NCBI GenBank assembly: GCA_032834875.1
Contig: CP135238.1
Location: 378,011 to 442,010, forward strand
Direction: 5' to 3'
Source: Sulfuracidifex metallicus DSM 6482 = JCM 9184
GTDB taxonomy: Archaea; Thermoproteota; Thermoprotei_A; Sulfolobales; Sulfolobaceae
DNA length: 64,000 nucleotides
The notes beneath the pieces were generated by a model. It had not been told where the DNA came from and did no database searches. It worked only from the letters and a program-made list of their open reading frames with translations. Below are positions 20,337 through 29,453 of the stretch, piece by piece (position 1 is the stretch's first letter; each line of letters opens with the position of its first letter). Position numbers and translations under genes: made by a program.

Positions 20337-21853
20337 TACATCACCTTAGAATCAAATTCAAATGAGAAATCAGTTCCAGCCCACGCCTTAGATACGTCCT
20401 TATGGGAAATTTTCACCTTATGACCTGGGCTCTGTCCTATTTTCAACTTCAGTTCCTTCAGTCTGCCTTCCCTTGAGATAGTTAGAGATAGCTCTTTAGA
20501 ATCCATCTTAGCGATTAAATCCGAAGCCTTCCCGTTGACGCTTACAATCTTATCATTGGGACAAAGTCCACACAAATCCGCTGGAGACCCGTCCTCAACG
20601 AAAGCTACAGTATCACCGTCCATGATTAAGCCTAGAAATGGCTTTCCTTTATCTGTTAACTCTACGCTTATAAAGTCCTTCAAAGCTTCCACAATCTCTC
20701 TAGAAGGCCTATTTGCCAAGGTTAAATCAACGTTATACCCAGTGAAAACTTCCTCCAAGTCTTGGAATGTGTATTCTCGCGGTATTTCCTTAAATATATC
20801 CTCTATCTTTGAACCAGCCTTGAACAGTGAAAGGTCTATCAGGAGCCCCATCAGGAGACCTCCGTCGTAATAAGAAACCGCAGAGTTGGGAAAGTTCTCG
20901 TCCCTCCTGTAATATTTTATCCACGTAGTGAGGGACGACTCAGATAGGCTCATTTCTCCTCCATTGAATGTAAGAGGGTAAATTGCACTGGCTATCCTTT
21001 TAAGGAACTCTGAAATGGGAATAGCTTTACTGGTCCACGAAGACTTGTAGGCTATGTAATCAGTTACTCCCTCGGCGAACCATAAAAGGGTAGTATAACT
21101 CTCCTTTTCATAGTTCAATTCAAGGTCCTTAGGTTTGAGATACTTAACGTTTAGTCTGTGGAAATATTCATGTGCAAAGAGCGTAGTCAAGGAGTTTACG
21201 TCTGCATTCCACGACGCAACTATAGATGAAGAGTCCCTATGCTCTATTCCACCTTTAGGTAAGGTGGAAAATCTAAAGTAAAAGAGGTATTTATGCGACG
21301 TGATTGAATGGTTCACAGAATTAATAATTTTGTCCTCATCCTTTACCACCTTCCTTACTCTCTCTATCAGATCGTCGTTTAACTCGTCTATGGTAGAAAT
21401 CGAGTGCCCTTCGTCGATTTCATATTCTTTCAAGTAAGGAGATGCCTGAAAACTTGAGTCCGCCAGTTCGTGATAGCTGTCAGCGCAATAAGCTCCCCCT
21501 CTCTCCTTCAACGTTGTATGAAGTTTCCACCCTTCTGGCAAGGAAAACTCAACGCAGTATTCTTCGTCGAAGAGTTGGAAAGGAAAGACTGCTGGTCCGT
21601 TAATGAAAAGGTAGTCGCTAGTCGATACGGCCTCCCTTTGATCGTTACTCATAGCATAAACCTTATATGAGAACTTTTCCCTTACATTGAACTTGTTCTT
21701 GGATATCCTGTATCCTTCAATCTGAACTACGTTTCTCTCAAGTTCCCTAAGAATGTAGGAGCCAGGCAGCCAAACCGGGAAAGTAACATTTCCTTCTACG
21801 CCTTCGGCTTCAACTTTTATGTACCTATGTGAGGGCTTTACTTTAAAGTACAT
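20336..21853 (-). CDS. M61-family (glycyl aminopeptidase-like) metallopeptidase with PDZ domain
   Basis: 505 residues. An N-terminal beta domain (about 1-165) precedes the zinc site HEYFH (about residue 226) and its third ligand in WFAEGVTDYIA, the gluzincin arrangement. A PDZ domain near residues 400-465 (PFLGLIMDGD, GSPADLCGLCPNDKIVSVNG) follows. There is no signal peptide, so it should be cytosolic. It lies between an MFS transporter and Elp3 with single-base overlaps on both sides. The family cleaves N-terminal Gly or Ala from peptides. Confidence 0.88.
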
Positions 21854-23262
21854 TATGAGACATGTTCTTGTTCCCTCTTAATACTTTCCTCACCGCTTAC
21901 TTCCTCCAACGATCTACCTTTTGCTTCAGGTATGAGCTTCAATGCAATGATTGAAGAGACAAGAGCTATTGTGGAGTAAACTCCCACTAACACTCCTAGT
22001 CCGAAGCTTGATAGTAAAAGAGGAAAACTTGTTATGCTTAAGGCTGAGGCTAGCCTATCTACTGCGACGGAGATTGACTGTGCCCTTCCTCTTATCTTGG
22101 TAGGTACTAGCTCCGGGGTTATCATTGCTGAGCCTATTACAGACGCTGGACCAAGTGCTGAGGAGAAATAATTTAAGAGGTAAAATGTGAATCCAAGAAG
22201 GGCAGCCTCTCCGACCAGAGTTTTACTTATGTTTGATATACCGAAAACAGATGGTCGAGTCAGAAGGATAGCGTACATTCCTAACCATAATGCAACTCCG
22301 GCGTAACCTATTGTTATCATCTTTCTCCTCCCTATCTTGTCTATTAAGAAAATGCAAACTATTTGCCCCGGTATTCCTGCTATGAATTGTGCAGCATACA
22401 CGAACTCCACCGGTGTCAATCCTAGATTTGAGGCTATTGTAATGGGCCCGTAAAGGCTGAAGGTAGATGAGTACATGTCGTAAAGTAACCATAACAGTGA
22501 AGAGAAAATTATAACGACTAAGCTTCTCTTGAACCAGAACGATGAAGGATTTCTATCAACCATAGTTTCTACCTTGAAGCCAGTCTCAGACTTTATCCTC
22601 TCCAGTTCCCTTGGATCTGATCTAACTCTGGAAGCAAACCTGACGGTCTCAGTAATTTTCCTCCTAAAAACGATTACCGCCGCTGTGGGGATTGCCCCCA
22701 ATGAAAGGACTAGCCTCCACAGAATGGATCCATTAATTCCGAGATAGGATAGAACCTGATAAGAGAACGCAGAAAGTACTGCGCCAATACCCCACATAAA
22801 GGCGAAAGTTATAACCATCAATTTACCTCTATCTTTCGCATTGGAGTTCTCTGACACTATCACAGGAGATAAAACGTAATCCGCCCCAACTCCTAGTCCT
22901 ATTAATGCTCTAGTTAAGAATAGCTGATCAAAGTTTCCAACGAAGAATTGAGATATTTCCCCTATTGTCATGAGGGTTACATCTATGCCGTAAAGAGCTT
23001 TTCTACCTAACTTATCTGAAAGAAAGCCCAAAAGAAGCGAGCCTATCACAGCACCGTAATAGGTTCCAGCTATCACTGCACCTAGCTCTATAGAGGAAAG
23101 GTTCAGATACTTCTGAATGAGGAACGCTGTAATTGACACTGAATACAAGTTGTATCCATCCGCTAAGACTCCAGCTCCTCCTACTAAGACGCTCTTAACT
23201 TGAAACTTACTAATTCCCCTGTTATCTATTTCATCGAACACAAACTTAGTAAATACTAACAT
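21853..23262 (-). CDS. MFS transporter (sugar/phosphate/organic-anion type, 12 TM)
   Basis: 469 residues with about twelve hydrophobic segments. The MFS loop 2-3 signature is LGFLSDKLGRKALYG (about residues 79-93) and its second-half echo is FLIDKIGRRKMITIGY. The end PEAKGRSLEEVSGEE is like the PETKG ending of sugar and phosphate porters. The substrate is not determinable; the PHS and organic acid branches of the family are both possible. It is the first gene of the operon that continues with the M61 peptidase and Elp3. Confidence 0.82.
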   Translation of the reverse strand: MLVFTKFVFDEIDNRGISKFQVKSVLVGGAGVLADGYNLYSVSITAFLIQKYLNLSSIELGAVIAGTYYGAVIGSLLLGFLSDKLGRKALYGIDVTLMTIGEISQFFVGNFDQLFLTRALIGLGVGADYVLSPVIVSENSNAKDRGKLMVITFAFMWGIGAVLSAFSYQVLSYLGINGSILWRLVLSLGAIPTAAVIVFRRKITETVRFASRVRSDPRELERIKSETGFKVETMVDRNPSSFWFKRSLVVIIFSSLLWLLYDMYSSTFSLYGPITIASNLGLTPVEFVYAAQFIAGIPGQIVCIFLIDKIGRRKMITIGYAGVALWLGMYAILLTRPSVFGISNISKTLVGEAALLGFTFYLLNYFSSALGPASVIGSAMITPELVPTKIRGRAQSISVAVDRLASALSITSFPLLLSSFGLGVLVGVYSTIALVSSIIALKLIPEAKGRSLEEVSGEESIKREQEHVS

Positions 23263-23333
23263 TTTAAAAACTTGAGTTAATACTTAATATGTAGTTATGC
23301 GAACTTTTATTCCTAATCTCACTTAGCATTTTA

Positions 23334-23960
23334 ATGGAGGGAGTAATTTTCGATCTAGATGGCACTCTCGCTAACACGGCTTTACTTCACAAGAAGGCAT
23401 GGGAAATAGCCCTGAATAGAATTGGCGAAAAACCAACCTTTGACATCACTATACTTCTGGGCAGAAAGACAATTGACATAGCAAAGATTCTAATAGGTGA
23501 AGATAGAGCTGACACTTTAGCCTCGTTGAAAACCGAAATATACAATTCGCTTATAAAGGAGGAAGCTAAACCAACTGAATGTGCTAAGGAATTAGTAAAT
23601 AAATTGAAGGATAATGGAATCAAGGTTGCAGTTGTTACTTCGTCTAAGAGGATATCAGCGGAGGAAGTCCTAAGAATTATAGAGATATCTCCACACACGT
23701 TAGTTACAAACGACGATGTTAACATGGGAAAGCCACATCCAGAGCCGGTTCTAAAGGCCCTTAATATCATGAAAGTAAAACCTACCAACGTGATAGGCAT
23801 AGGCGATACAGCCTACGACATAATTGCTTACAATTCAGCAGGACTTAACAAGTCATTTTTGCTCAGGGGTGACGTTCCTCTAAATAAGGAGTTACTATCT
23901 TCTTTTATTTACCATGAGATAGACTCCCTTTGTGACTTGATGACTACGAGCAGAATATAA
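23334..23960 (+). CDS. HAD-superfamily phosphatase (subfamily I, phosphoglycolate phosphatase-like)
   Basis: 208 residues. HAD motif 1 is FDLDGTLANT (residues 6-15), motif 2 VVTSSKR (about 102), the lysine is in MGKPHPEP (about 126) and motif 4 is GIGDTAYD (about 152). The helical cap between motifs 1 and 2 makes it subfamily I, which includes phosphoglycolate phosphatase and beta-phosphoglucomutase. Divergent from the MFS gene with 71 bp between starts. A T-rich stretch after the stop (about 23965-24001) is a likely terminator. Confidence 0.82.
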   Translation: MEGVIFDLDGTLANTALLHKKAWEIALNRIGEKPTFDITILLGRKTIDIAKILIGEDRADTLASLKTEIYNSLIKEEAKPTECAKELVNKLKDNGIKVAVVTSSKRISAEEVLRIIEISPHTLVTNDDVNMGKPHPEPVLKALNIMKVKPTNVIGIGDTAYDIIAYNSAGLNKSFLLRGDVPLNKELLSSFIYHEIDSLCDLMTTSRI

Positions 23961-24083
23961 AAAATAATATCTTTTGTTATTTAATAATTTTATTTTATTT
24001 TAACAGCATTTAGAGTAGTTTTTCATAAATAATGAGTGAAAACTTATTAACTTTTACGAGAACAAGCTATCAGGTGTAACATT

Positions 24084-24380
24084 TTGGGACTAGCTGTTCC
24101 AACAGATGTTTTAATAGTTGTTGTAGTGGCTGTATTGGTACTTTTCGGCTCAACTAAGATTCCTGAGTTCTTCAGGTCTTTAGGAAAAGCAACTGGAGAA
24201 TTTAAGAAGGGAAAACTAGAATCTGAACTAGAGGCAGAGGAAATATTAAAGTCTAAGCAGAATCCTAACGTTAACGTACAGAACAACCAGAATCAGATAT
24301 CTAAAGAGGATCTAGAAAGGCAAATAAAACAACTTCAAGATCAATTAGATCAGCTAAAGAAGCAGAACCAAGGTCAATAA
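24084..24380 (+). CDS. tatA: Tat translocase subunit TatA
   Basis: 98 residues: a short N-terminal transmembrane segment (about residues 7-21, VLIVVVVAVLVLFG), the FG hinge, the amphipathic helix beginning STKIPEFFRSLGKA, and a charged, Gln-rich, coiled-coil-prone tail. TatA oligomers form the pore through which folded proteins cross the membrane. The start is a TTG, with AGGTG at 24072-24076 as ribosome binding site. First gene of a tatA-tatA-like-tatC cluster. A hairpin and T-rich sequence follow it and may separate its expression level from that of tatC. Confidence 0.9.
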   Translation: MGLAVPTDVLIVVVVAVLVLFGSTKIPEFFRSLGKATGEFKKGKLESELEAEEILKSKQNPNVNVQNNQNQISKEDLERQIKQLQDQLDQLKKQNQGQ

Positions 24381-24392
24381 TATACATTAACA

Positions 24393-24413
24393 GCATGTGG
24401 GAAAATCACATGC
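24393..24413 (+). terminator. Hairpin between tatA and the second tatA-like gene
   Basis: GCATGTG (24393-24399) and CACATGC (24407-24413) form a perfect 7-bp stem with a 7-nt loop, 13 nt after the tatA stop. A T-rich run (ATTATTTTTATTGTTTATTTTC) follows at about 24453-24475, the usual archaeal termination signal. The element may attenuate transcription or protect the tatA mRNA 3' end. Confidence 0.45.
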
Positions 24414-24496
24414 AAGAATAGTATGAAAGATTAATAATATATGTGTAAATATATTATTTTTATTGTTTATTTTCGAAAAATGTTAGGGGAGGTAAA

Positions 24497-24778
24497 ATGC
24501 TGGGAAATCTAGATGATTTAATAGTAGTAGTCGTAGTTGGAATATTATTATTAGGAGGTGTTAAGAATCCTCACAAGGTAGCAAGAGATGTAGGTAAGAC
24601 TATAAACGAGATGAAGAACGTTCAGAGGCAATTCAGTGAAGAGCTAAAAAGGGAAATAGACAAATCCCTTGAAGAGCCTGACCAAGACGTAAAAAGCACA
24701 GTTCAAGATCTTGAGAAAAGAATCAAGGAGCTCCAGGATGAGCTGGAGAGGTTGAAGAATGGCAGCAACGAAGAATGA
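24497..24778 (+). CDS. TatA/TatB-like Tat subunit, second copy
   Basis: 93 residues with the same plan as TatA: transmembrane segment (about residues 8-22, LIVVVVVGILLLGG), short amphipathic helix (VKNPHKVARDVGK) and a long charged coiled coil (KRIKELQDELERL near the end). The FG hinge of TatA is GG here and the helix is less typical, so it may act like TatB, although archaea are usually assigned only TatA and TatC. Its 3' end overlaps tatC by 20 bp, so the two are translationally coupled. Confidence 0.82.
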   Translation: MLGNLDDLIVVVVVGILLLGGVKNPHKVARDVGKTINEMKNVQRQFSEELKREIDKSLEEPDQDVKSTVQDLEKRIKELQDELERLKNGSNEE

Positions 24779-25622
24779 AGAAAAACAAAAGGAAACTCCC
24801 CTTCTTGATCATCTAAAGGAGTTAATGTATAGAGTTAGGAGGATAGTTATATCTCTGGGTATAGCCTTCTTCATATTTTTCGGATTCGGAATAAAGGATA
24901 TCACCTGGGACGGGTTCACTTTTCCTATACTATATCCAAGCATATTTGATAGTGTATCTGTTGAATTAACGAGAGTGTTCATATATGATGAGTTGCCTAA
25001 ACAAATGAAGCTATTACCAATAAATCCATTTGATCCAATATTTTCGTCTATTACCATTTCCATGTTTCTTGCCACGTTCTTCACTATGCCCATCATAGTG
25101 AGGGAGATATGGGCATTCGTTTCTCCTGGACTTTATGAAAGGGAGAAAAGAGTTATAAAATGGTTTCTAGCTCCCTCGTTCATTCTTTTCGCTGCTGGTG
25201 CTTCTTTTGCTTATTTTGTACTCATACCCTTTATGTTAAGGTTCGTAATACTTTACGTTAATGAGTTCGGAGGATCAGTACTACCTACCCTAGGTTTGAA
25301 GTCGTTCATCAGTTTAATAATGACCATGCTTTTCGTCACCGGAATTTCTTTTGAATTCCCCTTAGTCATGGACGTCTTAACCTATATAGGCGCTGTTAAA
25401 GCTTCAACTTGGAAGAAGAACTGGAGATGGGGTGTTTTAGGAGCTTTCATTATAGCTTGGATAATTTCCCCTGGAACTACAGGAGGAGTAATTGAGACTG
25501 TTATAGGTCTCATTTTATCTGCTCTCTTCTTTGTGGGAGTTGCAGGAGCATACTTAATTGAAAGAAACCAGAGTAAAAAGAAGGAGAAAGAATTAAGGGA
25601 ATTACAAAGTAGGCTCAAGTAA
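24759..25622 (+). CDS. tatC: Tat translocase subunit TatC
   Basis: 287 residues with about six transmembrane segments. It has the N-terminal LLDHLKELMYRVRR and the conserved cytoplasmic-loop motif FVSPGLYEREKR (about residues 117-128), which holds the key Glu of TatC proteins. A loop insertion between TM1 and TM2 (about 55-90) is longer than in E. coli TatC. TatC recognises twin-arginine signal peptides. The C-terminal tail is strongly basic. A T-run (25627-25633) follows the stop. Confidence 0.95.
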   Translation: MAATKNEEKQKETPLLDHLKELMYRVRRIVISLGIAFFIFFGFGIKDITWDGFTFPILYPSIFDSVSVELTRVFIYDELPKQMKLLPINPFDPIFSSITISMFLATFFTMPIIVREIWAFVSPGLYEREKRVIKWFLAPSFILFAAGASFAYFVLIPFMLRFVILYVNEFGGSVLPTLGLKSFISLIMTMLFVTGISFEFPLVMDVLTYIGAVKASTWKKNWRWGVLGAFIIAWIISPGTTGGVIETVIGLILSALFFVGVAGAYLIERNQSKKKEKELRELQSRLK

Positions 25623-25625
25623 AAA

Positions 25626-25675
25626 TCTTTTTTATAAAACACTAATAATTTTTCTGATGCAACAATAGCATCAGA
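25626..25675 (+). terminator. T-run and hairpin downstream of tatC
   Basis: A T-run (CTTTTTT, 25627-25633) directly after the tatC stop fits archaeal intrinsic termination. About 20 bp further TCTGATGC (25653-25660) and GCATCAGA (25668-25675) form a perfect 8-bp stem with a 7-nt loop. The hairpin comes after the T-run, so it is not a bacterial-type terminator and may be a separate RNA element. Confidence 0.45.
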
Positions 25676-25804
25676 TTCGGAGATACTTATTTCTTTATTC
25701 TAGTTAATGTTCTTTTTGCGCTTGATTTTAAGTTATCACTAAACACAAAATTTTAACATAAGGAGGAATCCGTTTAAGTTTAATCATATCATTTACATAA
25801 CGAA

Positions 25805-26149
25805 ATGAACAAGGAATTGGAAAGGAAAATAGCATATTGGAGATGTAGAAACAAGTCTGCAATTTTTATTGCTAAAACTCTAAATATTTCTTGTGAGGAT
25901 GTATGGAGAACCGTGAAAGATTGGAAGATTAAAACACAGAATTACTTGAGCTCCATTAATAACGATCAAGAAAGCGTAATCGTCCCAGATATTACGGGGC
26001 TCTTGAAAAGAAGTGATCTAACTCGTGAATATGCCGAAAGGTTACTTTCAGATAAGAACGTAATTAACTATATAACATTAAGTAAAAACGACAATCATAA
26101 TAGATATATGGACTGTATAAGATATCATATCTTACTCTTGAAGGGTTAA
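25805..26149 (+). CDS. Hypothetical protein with N-terminal helix-turn-helix-like region
   Basis: I do not recognise this 114-residue protein. Residues 5-40 (IAYWRCRNKSAIFIAKTL and onward) could form a helix-turn-helix: a helix, a turn at NISCED and a recognition-like helix VWRTVKDWK. The C-terminal half is polar, with two Cys overall. It lies between tatC and the convergent deaminase gene, which it overlaps by 4 bp. TATA-like sequence CATTTACATAA lies just upstream. It could be a lineage-specific regulator; function unknown. Confidence 0.5.
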   Translation: MNKELERKIAYWRCRNKSAIFIAKTLNISCEDVWRTVKDWKIKTQNYLSSINNDQESVIVPDITGLLKRSDLTREYAERLLSDKNVINYITLSKNDNHNRYMDCIRYHILLLKG

Positions 26150-27375
26150 GGTCTCCTTTTTACCTCTTCCCACTTCCCTTTAATCTTCACTTCCTTTCCA
26201 TCCCTAGCTACCACTTCACCTTCCCTTATAACAAACCTAGGAGGTTCCATGAACCTAAGTAGATCTTCAGGAAATTCGGCGTTTGTTAGAAGAAGGTTAG
26301 CTGGTTTACCTTCCTCTATACCGTACGAGGTCCTCCACGCCCTTGCAGCGTTATATGTAATAAAGGATAGGCTTTCCCTAATTTCCCTCCAATTCATCTG
26401 ATCTAGATGAATTGCCATGAAGAGCGGCTGTAACATATTTCCAGATCCAAGGGGATACCAAGGATCCATGATGCAATCTTGTCCCAGAGCTACGTTGACG
26501 CCAAAGGACTTCATAAGCTTGAGTGGTGCCATCCCTCTCCTCTTAGGATATCCGTCCATTCTTCCCTGCAACATAACATTAATTAAGGGATTAGCAATCA
26601 CCGTCACGCCTGACTCAGCTACTTTTGGAAGTATCCTTCTAACGTAATTTTGATCCCAGCTATGCATTGCAGTTACATGACCCGCAGTTACTCTTCCTTC
26701 CCATTTGTATTCCCTAGTGTACTTAACTACCGCCTCCAAAAACCTGGAGTTTGGATCATCGGTTTCATCCACATGTCCGTCAATATCCATGTTTCTCTCC
26801 CTAGCTAATCGGAAAGCAAACTCCACTGATCTTACTCCATCTTCTCTGGTTATCTCGGCATGGGGTATCATACCCACGTTATCTACGTAGTCTAATGACT
26901 TCCTGAGAATCTCATCGTTGCCCTTATCAGTGAATACTCCATCCTGGGGGAACGCGGTGAGCTGAACATCAACTAAGCCCTTGAACTCCTCCTTGACTTT
27001 CATCAAAGCTCTCAATAGCTTAAGCGATCTTTCTGTCACATCAACGTGGGATCTAACCCAAAGGGTTCCTTGAGACAACATTAACTTTAACGCAGTGTAT
27101 GCCCTCCTCTCCACATCTTCCTCTGTTGTTTTTTGCTTCATTTCCCTCCACTTCTCTATACCCTCCCAAAGGGTACCGCTTTCATTTTCTCCTCCGATAA
27201 AGACACTATCAAGATGGAAGTGCATGTTGAAGAAGGGTGGGATTACCAGACGTCCTTGCGCATCTAATACTTCACCTTGTGGAGGACATTGGTCCCTCAC
27301 ACAAGTGAATTTACCTTCCTCTACGTTTATCTCTACTTTCTTTCCGTCAATTAAAACTGCATTCTTAATTTTCAT
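26146..27375 (-). CDS. codA: Cytosine deaminase-type amidohydrolase
   Basis: 409 residues in the CodA branch of the amidohydrolase superfamily. It has the metal motif NMHFHLDS (about residue 53), HVDETDDPNSRF with the catalytic Glu region, GHVTAMHSW, NPLINVMLQGRMDGYPKRRG and GQDCIMDPWYPLGSGNM with the metal Asp. These match E. coli CodA closely, although Gln replaces His in the usual GHDD. The frame is open to 27498, but MKIKNAVLIDGKK at 27375 is the proper start; the longer form would run into the btuF gene. It would deaminate cytosine or a related heterocycle. Divergent from btuF with 58 bp between starts. Confidence 0.82.
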   Translation of the reverse strand: MKIKNAVLIDGKKVEINVEEGKFTCVRDQCPPQGEVLDAQGRLVIPPFFNMHFHLDSVFIGGENESGTLWEGIEKWREMKQKTTEEDVERRAYTALKLMLSQGTLWVRSHVDVTERSLKLLRALMKVKEEFKGLVDVQLTAFPQDGVFTDKGNDEILRKSLDYVDNVGMIPHAEITREDGVRSVEFAFRLARERNMDIDGHVDETDDPNSRFLEAVVKYTREYKWEGRVTAGHVTAMHSWDQNYVRRILPKVAESGVTVIANPLINVMLQGRMDGYPKRRGMAPLKLMKSFGVNVALGQDCIMDPWYPLGSGNMLQPLFMAIHLDQMNWREIRESLSFITYNAARAWRTSYGIEEGKPANLLLTNAEFPEDLLRFMEPPRFVIREGEVVARDGKEVKIKGKWEEVKRRP

Positions 27376-27401
27376 ATGTTGAAGTAACGCGTAAAAGAAA
27401 A

Positions 27402-27428
27402 AGCTTTTATAACTGGATAGGCTATCCA
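27402..27428 (+). promoter_or_regulatory. btuF promoter TATA box with overlapping palindromic operator
   Basis: A TATA-like element (CTTTTATAA, about 27403-27411) lies about 26 bp before the btuF ATG at 27434, so the mRNA should be leaderless or nearly so. Right after it TGGATAG (27414-27420) and CTATCCA (27422-27428) form a perfect 7-bp inverted repeat around one G. A repressor bound there would block initiation, which would fit control by cofactor or metal supply. Confidence 0.6.
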
Positions 27429-27433
27429 ACTCC

Positions 27434-28480
27434 ATGGAATTTAGGGCAGTCCTAGCAGTTATGTTCGTGATAATAGGGATATCTGCAACGTTAGGCATAA
27501 TGGAGTTATCCTCCAGCTTCCACGTTGCAAACTATGTGGAGAAAGGAGAATATTACCCAATTTTGGTTAAGGACGGATTGGGACAAGAGGTTGAAATAAG
27601 TCAATTCCCAAGCAGGATAGTTAGCCTAGCTCCTAGTGATACCCAAATATTAGTGTCTTTGGGACTAGGTAAGTACATTATCGGAGTTGACTGTTATTCG
27701 TATCAACTATTGACCGAATTGAACCAAACGTCTCTGATTAAAAACGCTCACGTAATAACTAACATATATCCTTTGAACGTAACTGGAGTCAAGCTGATTA
27801 ATCCCTCAATAGTGGTCGCTGATGCAGGTCTTGAGGGATCAGATTACAACAAACTTGAGAGCGCAGACCTGAAAACTTTTTTCGTAAGAGGTGACTTAGA
27901 CGTAAACTTCCACCAAATAGAGGATGACGTTATGACCACAGCTACGGTATTTAATATGGTACCTCATGGAGAAAAAGTAGTTTCATGGATGAATGAAAAG
28001 GTAGATCAGTTTTCCTCCAATCAAACATTGGGCTCCATGGCTTACGTTCTGTTCCTCTGTCAAGATTACACTTTCTATACGGTAGGAGGAAATACCTTCA
28101 TAACTAACATAATGTATCATGCAGGCGCAACTAATGTTTTCGCCTCTCAGTCTGGATATCCGTTGGATCATATATCTCAGCTTATAGAAGACAATCCAGA
28201 TGTAATTGTATTTGCTGAGATGTATAACGCATCTTACACGCAACATATGATTGAATCTATGCTGAATCAATATCCCGCTCTGCATAACGTGACCGCATTT
28301 AAGCAAGATAGAATCTACATCTTAGACCAGGGCCTGCCAGTCTCCATAATAAATGAGCCAGCACCACTATCAGTATACGGCATAGAGATATTCCACGATA
28401 TCATGGAAGGAACTGCTCCCAAGGTAATAAACCAGACTTGGGTAGAGAGTGAGCTCAATGCAACGTTACCAGTTTTCTGA
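27434..28480 (+). CDS. btuF: ABC transporter substrate-binding protein, cobalamin/iron-chelate type (BtuF-like)
   Basis: 348 residues: an N-terminal hydrophobic signal or anchor (about residues 5-25), then a class III periplasmic-binding fold with SRIVSLAPSDTQILVSLGLG (about 58-78), GVDCYS and a C-terminal lobe. Several Asn-X-Ser/Thr sites suggest surface glycosylation. It would capture cobalamin or an iron chelate outside the cell. The gene overlaps the permease gene by 32 bp. The substrate is inferred from family; vitamin B12 and ferric chelates cannot be separated by sequence alone. Confidence 0.82.
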   Translation: MEFRAVLAVMFVIIGISATLGIMELSSSFHVANYVEKGEYYPILVKDGLGQEVEISQFPSRIVSLAPSDTQILVSLGLGKYIIGVDCYSYQLLTELNQTSLIKNAHVITNIYPLNVTGVKLINPSIVVADAGLEGSDYNKLESADLKTFFVRGDLDVNFHQIEDDVMTTATVFNMVPHGEKVVSWMNEKVDQFSSNQTLGSMAYVLFLCQDYTFYTVGGNTFITNIMYHAGATNVFASQSGYPLDHISQLIEDNPDVIVFAEMYNASYTQHMIESMLNQYPALHNVTAFKQDRIYILDQGLPVSIINEPAPLSVYGIEIFHDIMEGTAPKVINQTWVESELNATLPVF

Positions 28481-29453
28481 AGTAGTTTTCGTTCTCCTTT
28501 TATTTATACTAGAGGGAGTTTCAGCCTTTGCATCCTTAGTTCTAGGTGCAGTTTATATTTCTCCTTCCCTCTTTGAGATGAGTCCTTACTCTTTCATTAT
28601 TTATTCTATAAGGATACCTACTACCATATCTACATCAATGATAGGAGCTGACTTGGCACTAAGCGGGCTCGTATTACAAATGCTCCTCAGAAATCCCGTA
28701 ATGGACCCATACGTGAGCGGGACGGCTTCTGGAGCTGGCTTCGGTGCTGTGCTTTCGTACGTTCTTCTAGCGTTCAGCTTCCCCGTCCTTCTTGTTGAGG
28801 AGATTTCTCCTTTCTTAGCATTCTTTTTCTCTATGATTGCAACCTTGCTTACACTTGCGATAAGTAAGAAGGGAGACACTTACTCCCTTGTAATTGGAGG
28901 AATTGTAATATCCTACCTTTTCTCCGCACTGATTATAGTAGGGGAGTTAGCAATTTCAAAGGTTACTCCTCAAGTACCTTCCCTTCTGTTCTTCCTATTT
29001 GGGGAAATAGACGATGTCAGTTGGACCGATACGATGATCCTGATAAATGCCACTTTAATACTTTCCTATTTTACATACACGCTGGGAAGGAAAATAGACG
29101 TTTTAACCTTGAGCGACGAGGTATCCTTAAGCAAGGGTATAAATCCTAGACGTTACAGATTCCTTATAATAGGCTTGGTGAGTGCAGTTGTTAGCATAGA
29201 CGTTTCAATAGGTGGAATAATAGGCTTCCTGGGAGTAATTAGCCCTCATATAGTAAGGGGAATCATAGGAGGAAGGTCAACTTCCTCTCTTGTGCTTCCA
29301 GTTTCTTTGTTAGGAAGCTCAATTCTGCTTTTATCTAATGTAATCTCAAGGGGAGCTTTGGGCTTTTCCATACCTTTAACTGCAGTCACTTCCTTGATTG
29401 CAGTGCCAGTGATAACTTCAATATTAAGGAGGGGTGGTTCTAACGCTGATTAA
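28449..29453 (+). CDS. btuC: FecCD-family ABC permease (BtuC-like)
   Basis: 334 residues with about nine or ten hydrophobic segments. Family motifs include IRIPTTISTSMIGADLALSG (about residues 50-70), LRNPVMDPYVSGTASGAGFG and the cytoplasmic-loop GGIIGFLGVISPHIVRGIIGG that contacts the ATPase. The ORF starts at a GTG inside btuF; ATG at 28458 is an alternative three codons later. It overlaps the ATPase gene by 20 bp. Confidence 0.9.
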   Translation: MSSMQRYQFSEVVFVLLLFILEGVSAFASLVLGAVYISPSLFEMSPYSFIIYSIRIPTTISTSMIGADLALSGLVLQMLLRNPVMDPYVSGTASGAGFGAVLSYVLLAFSFPVLLVEEISPFLAFFFSMIATLLTLAISKKGDTYSLVIGGIVISYLFSALIIVGELAISKVTPQVPSLLFFLFGEIDDVSWTDTMILINATLILSYFTYTLGRKIDVLTLSDEVSLSKGINPRRYRFLIIGLVSAVVSIDVSIGGIIGFLGVISPHIVRGIIGGRSTSSLVLPVSLLGSSILLLSNVISRGALGFSIPLTAVTSLIAVPVITSILRRGGSNAD

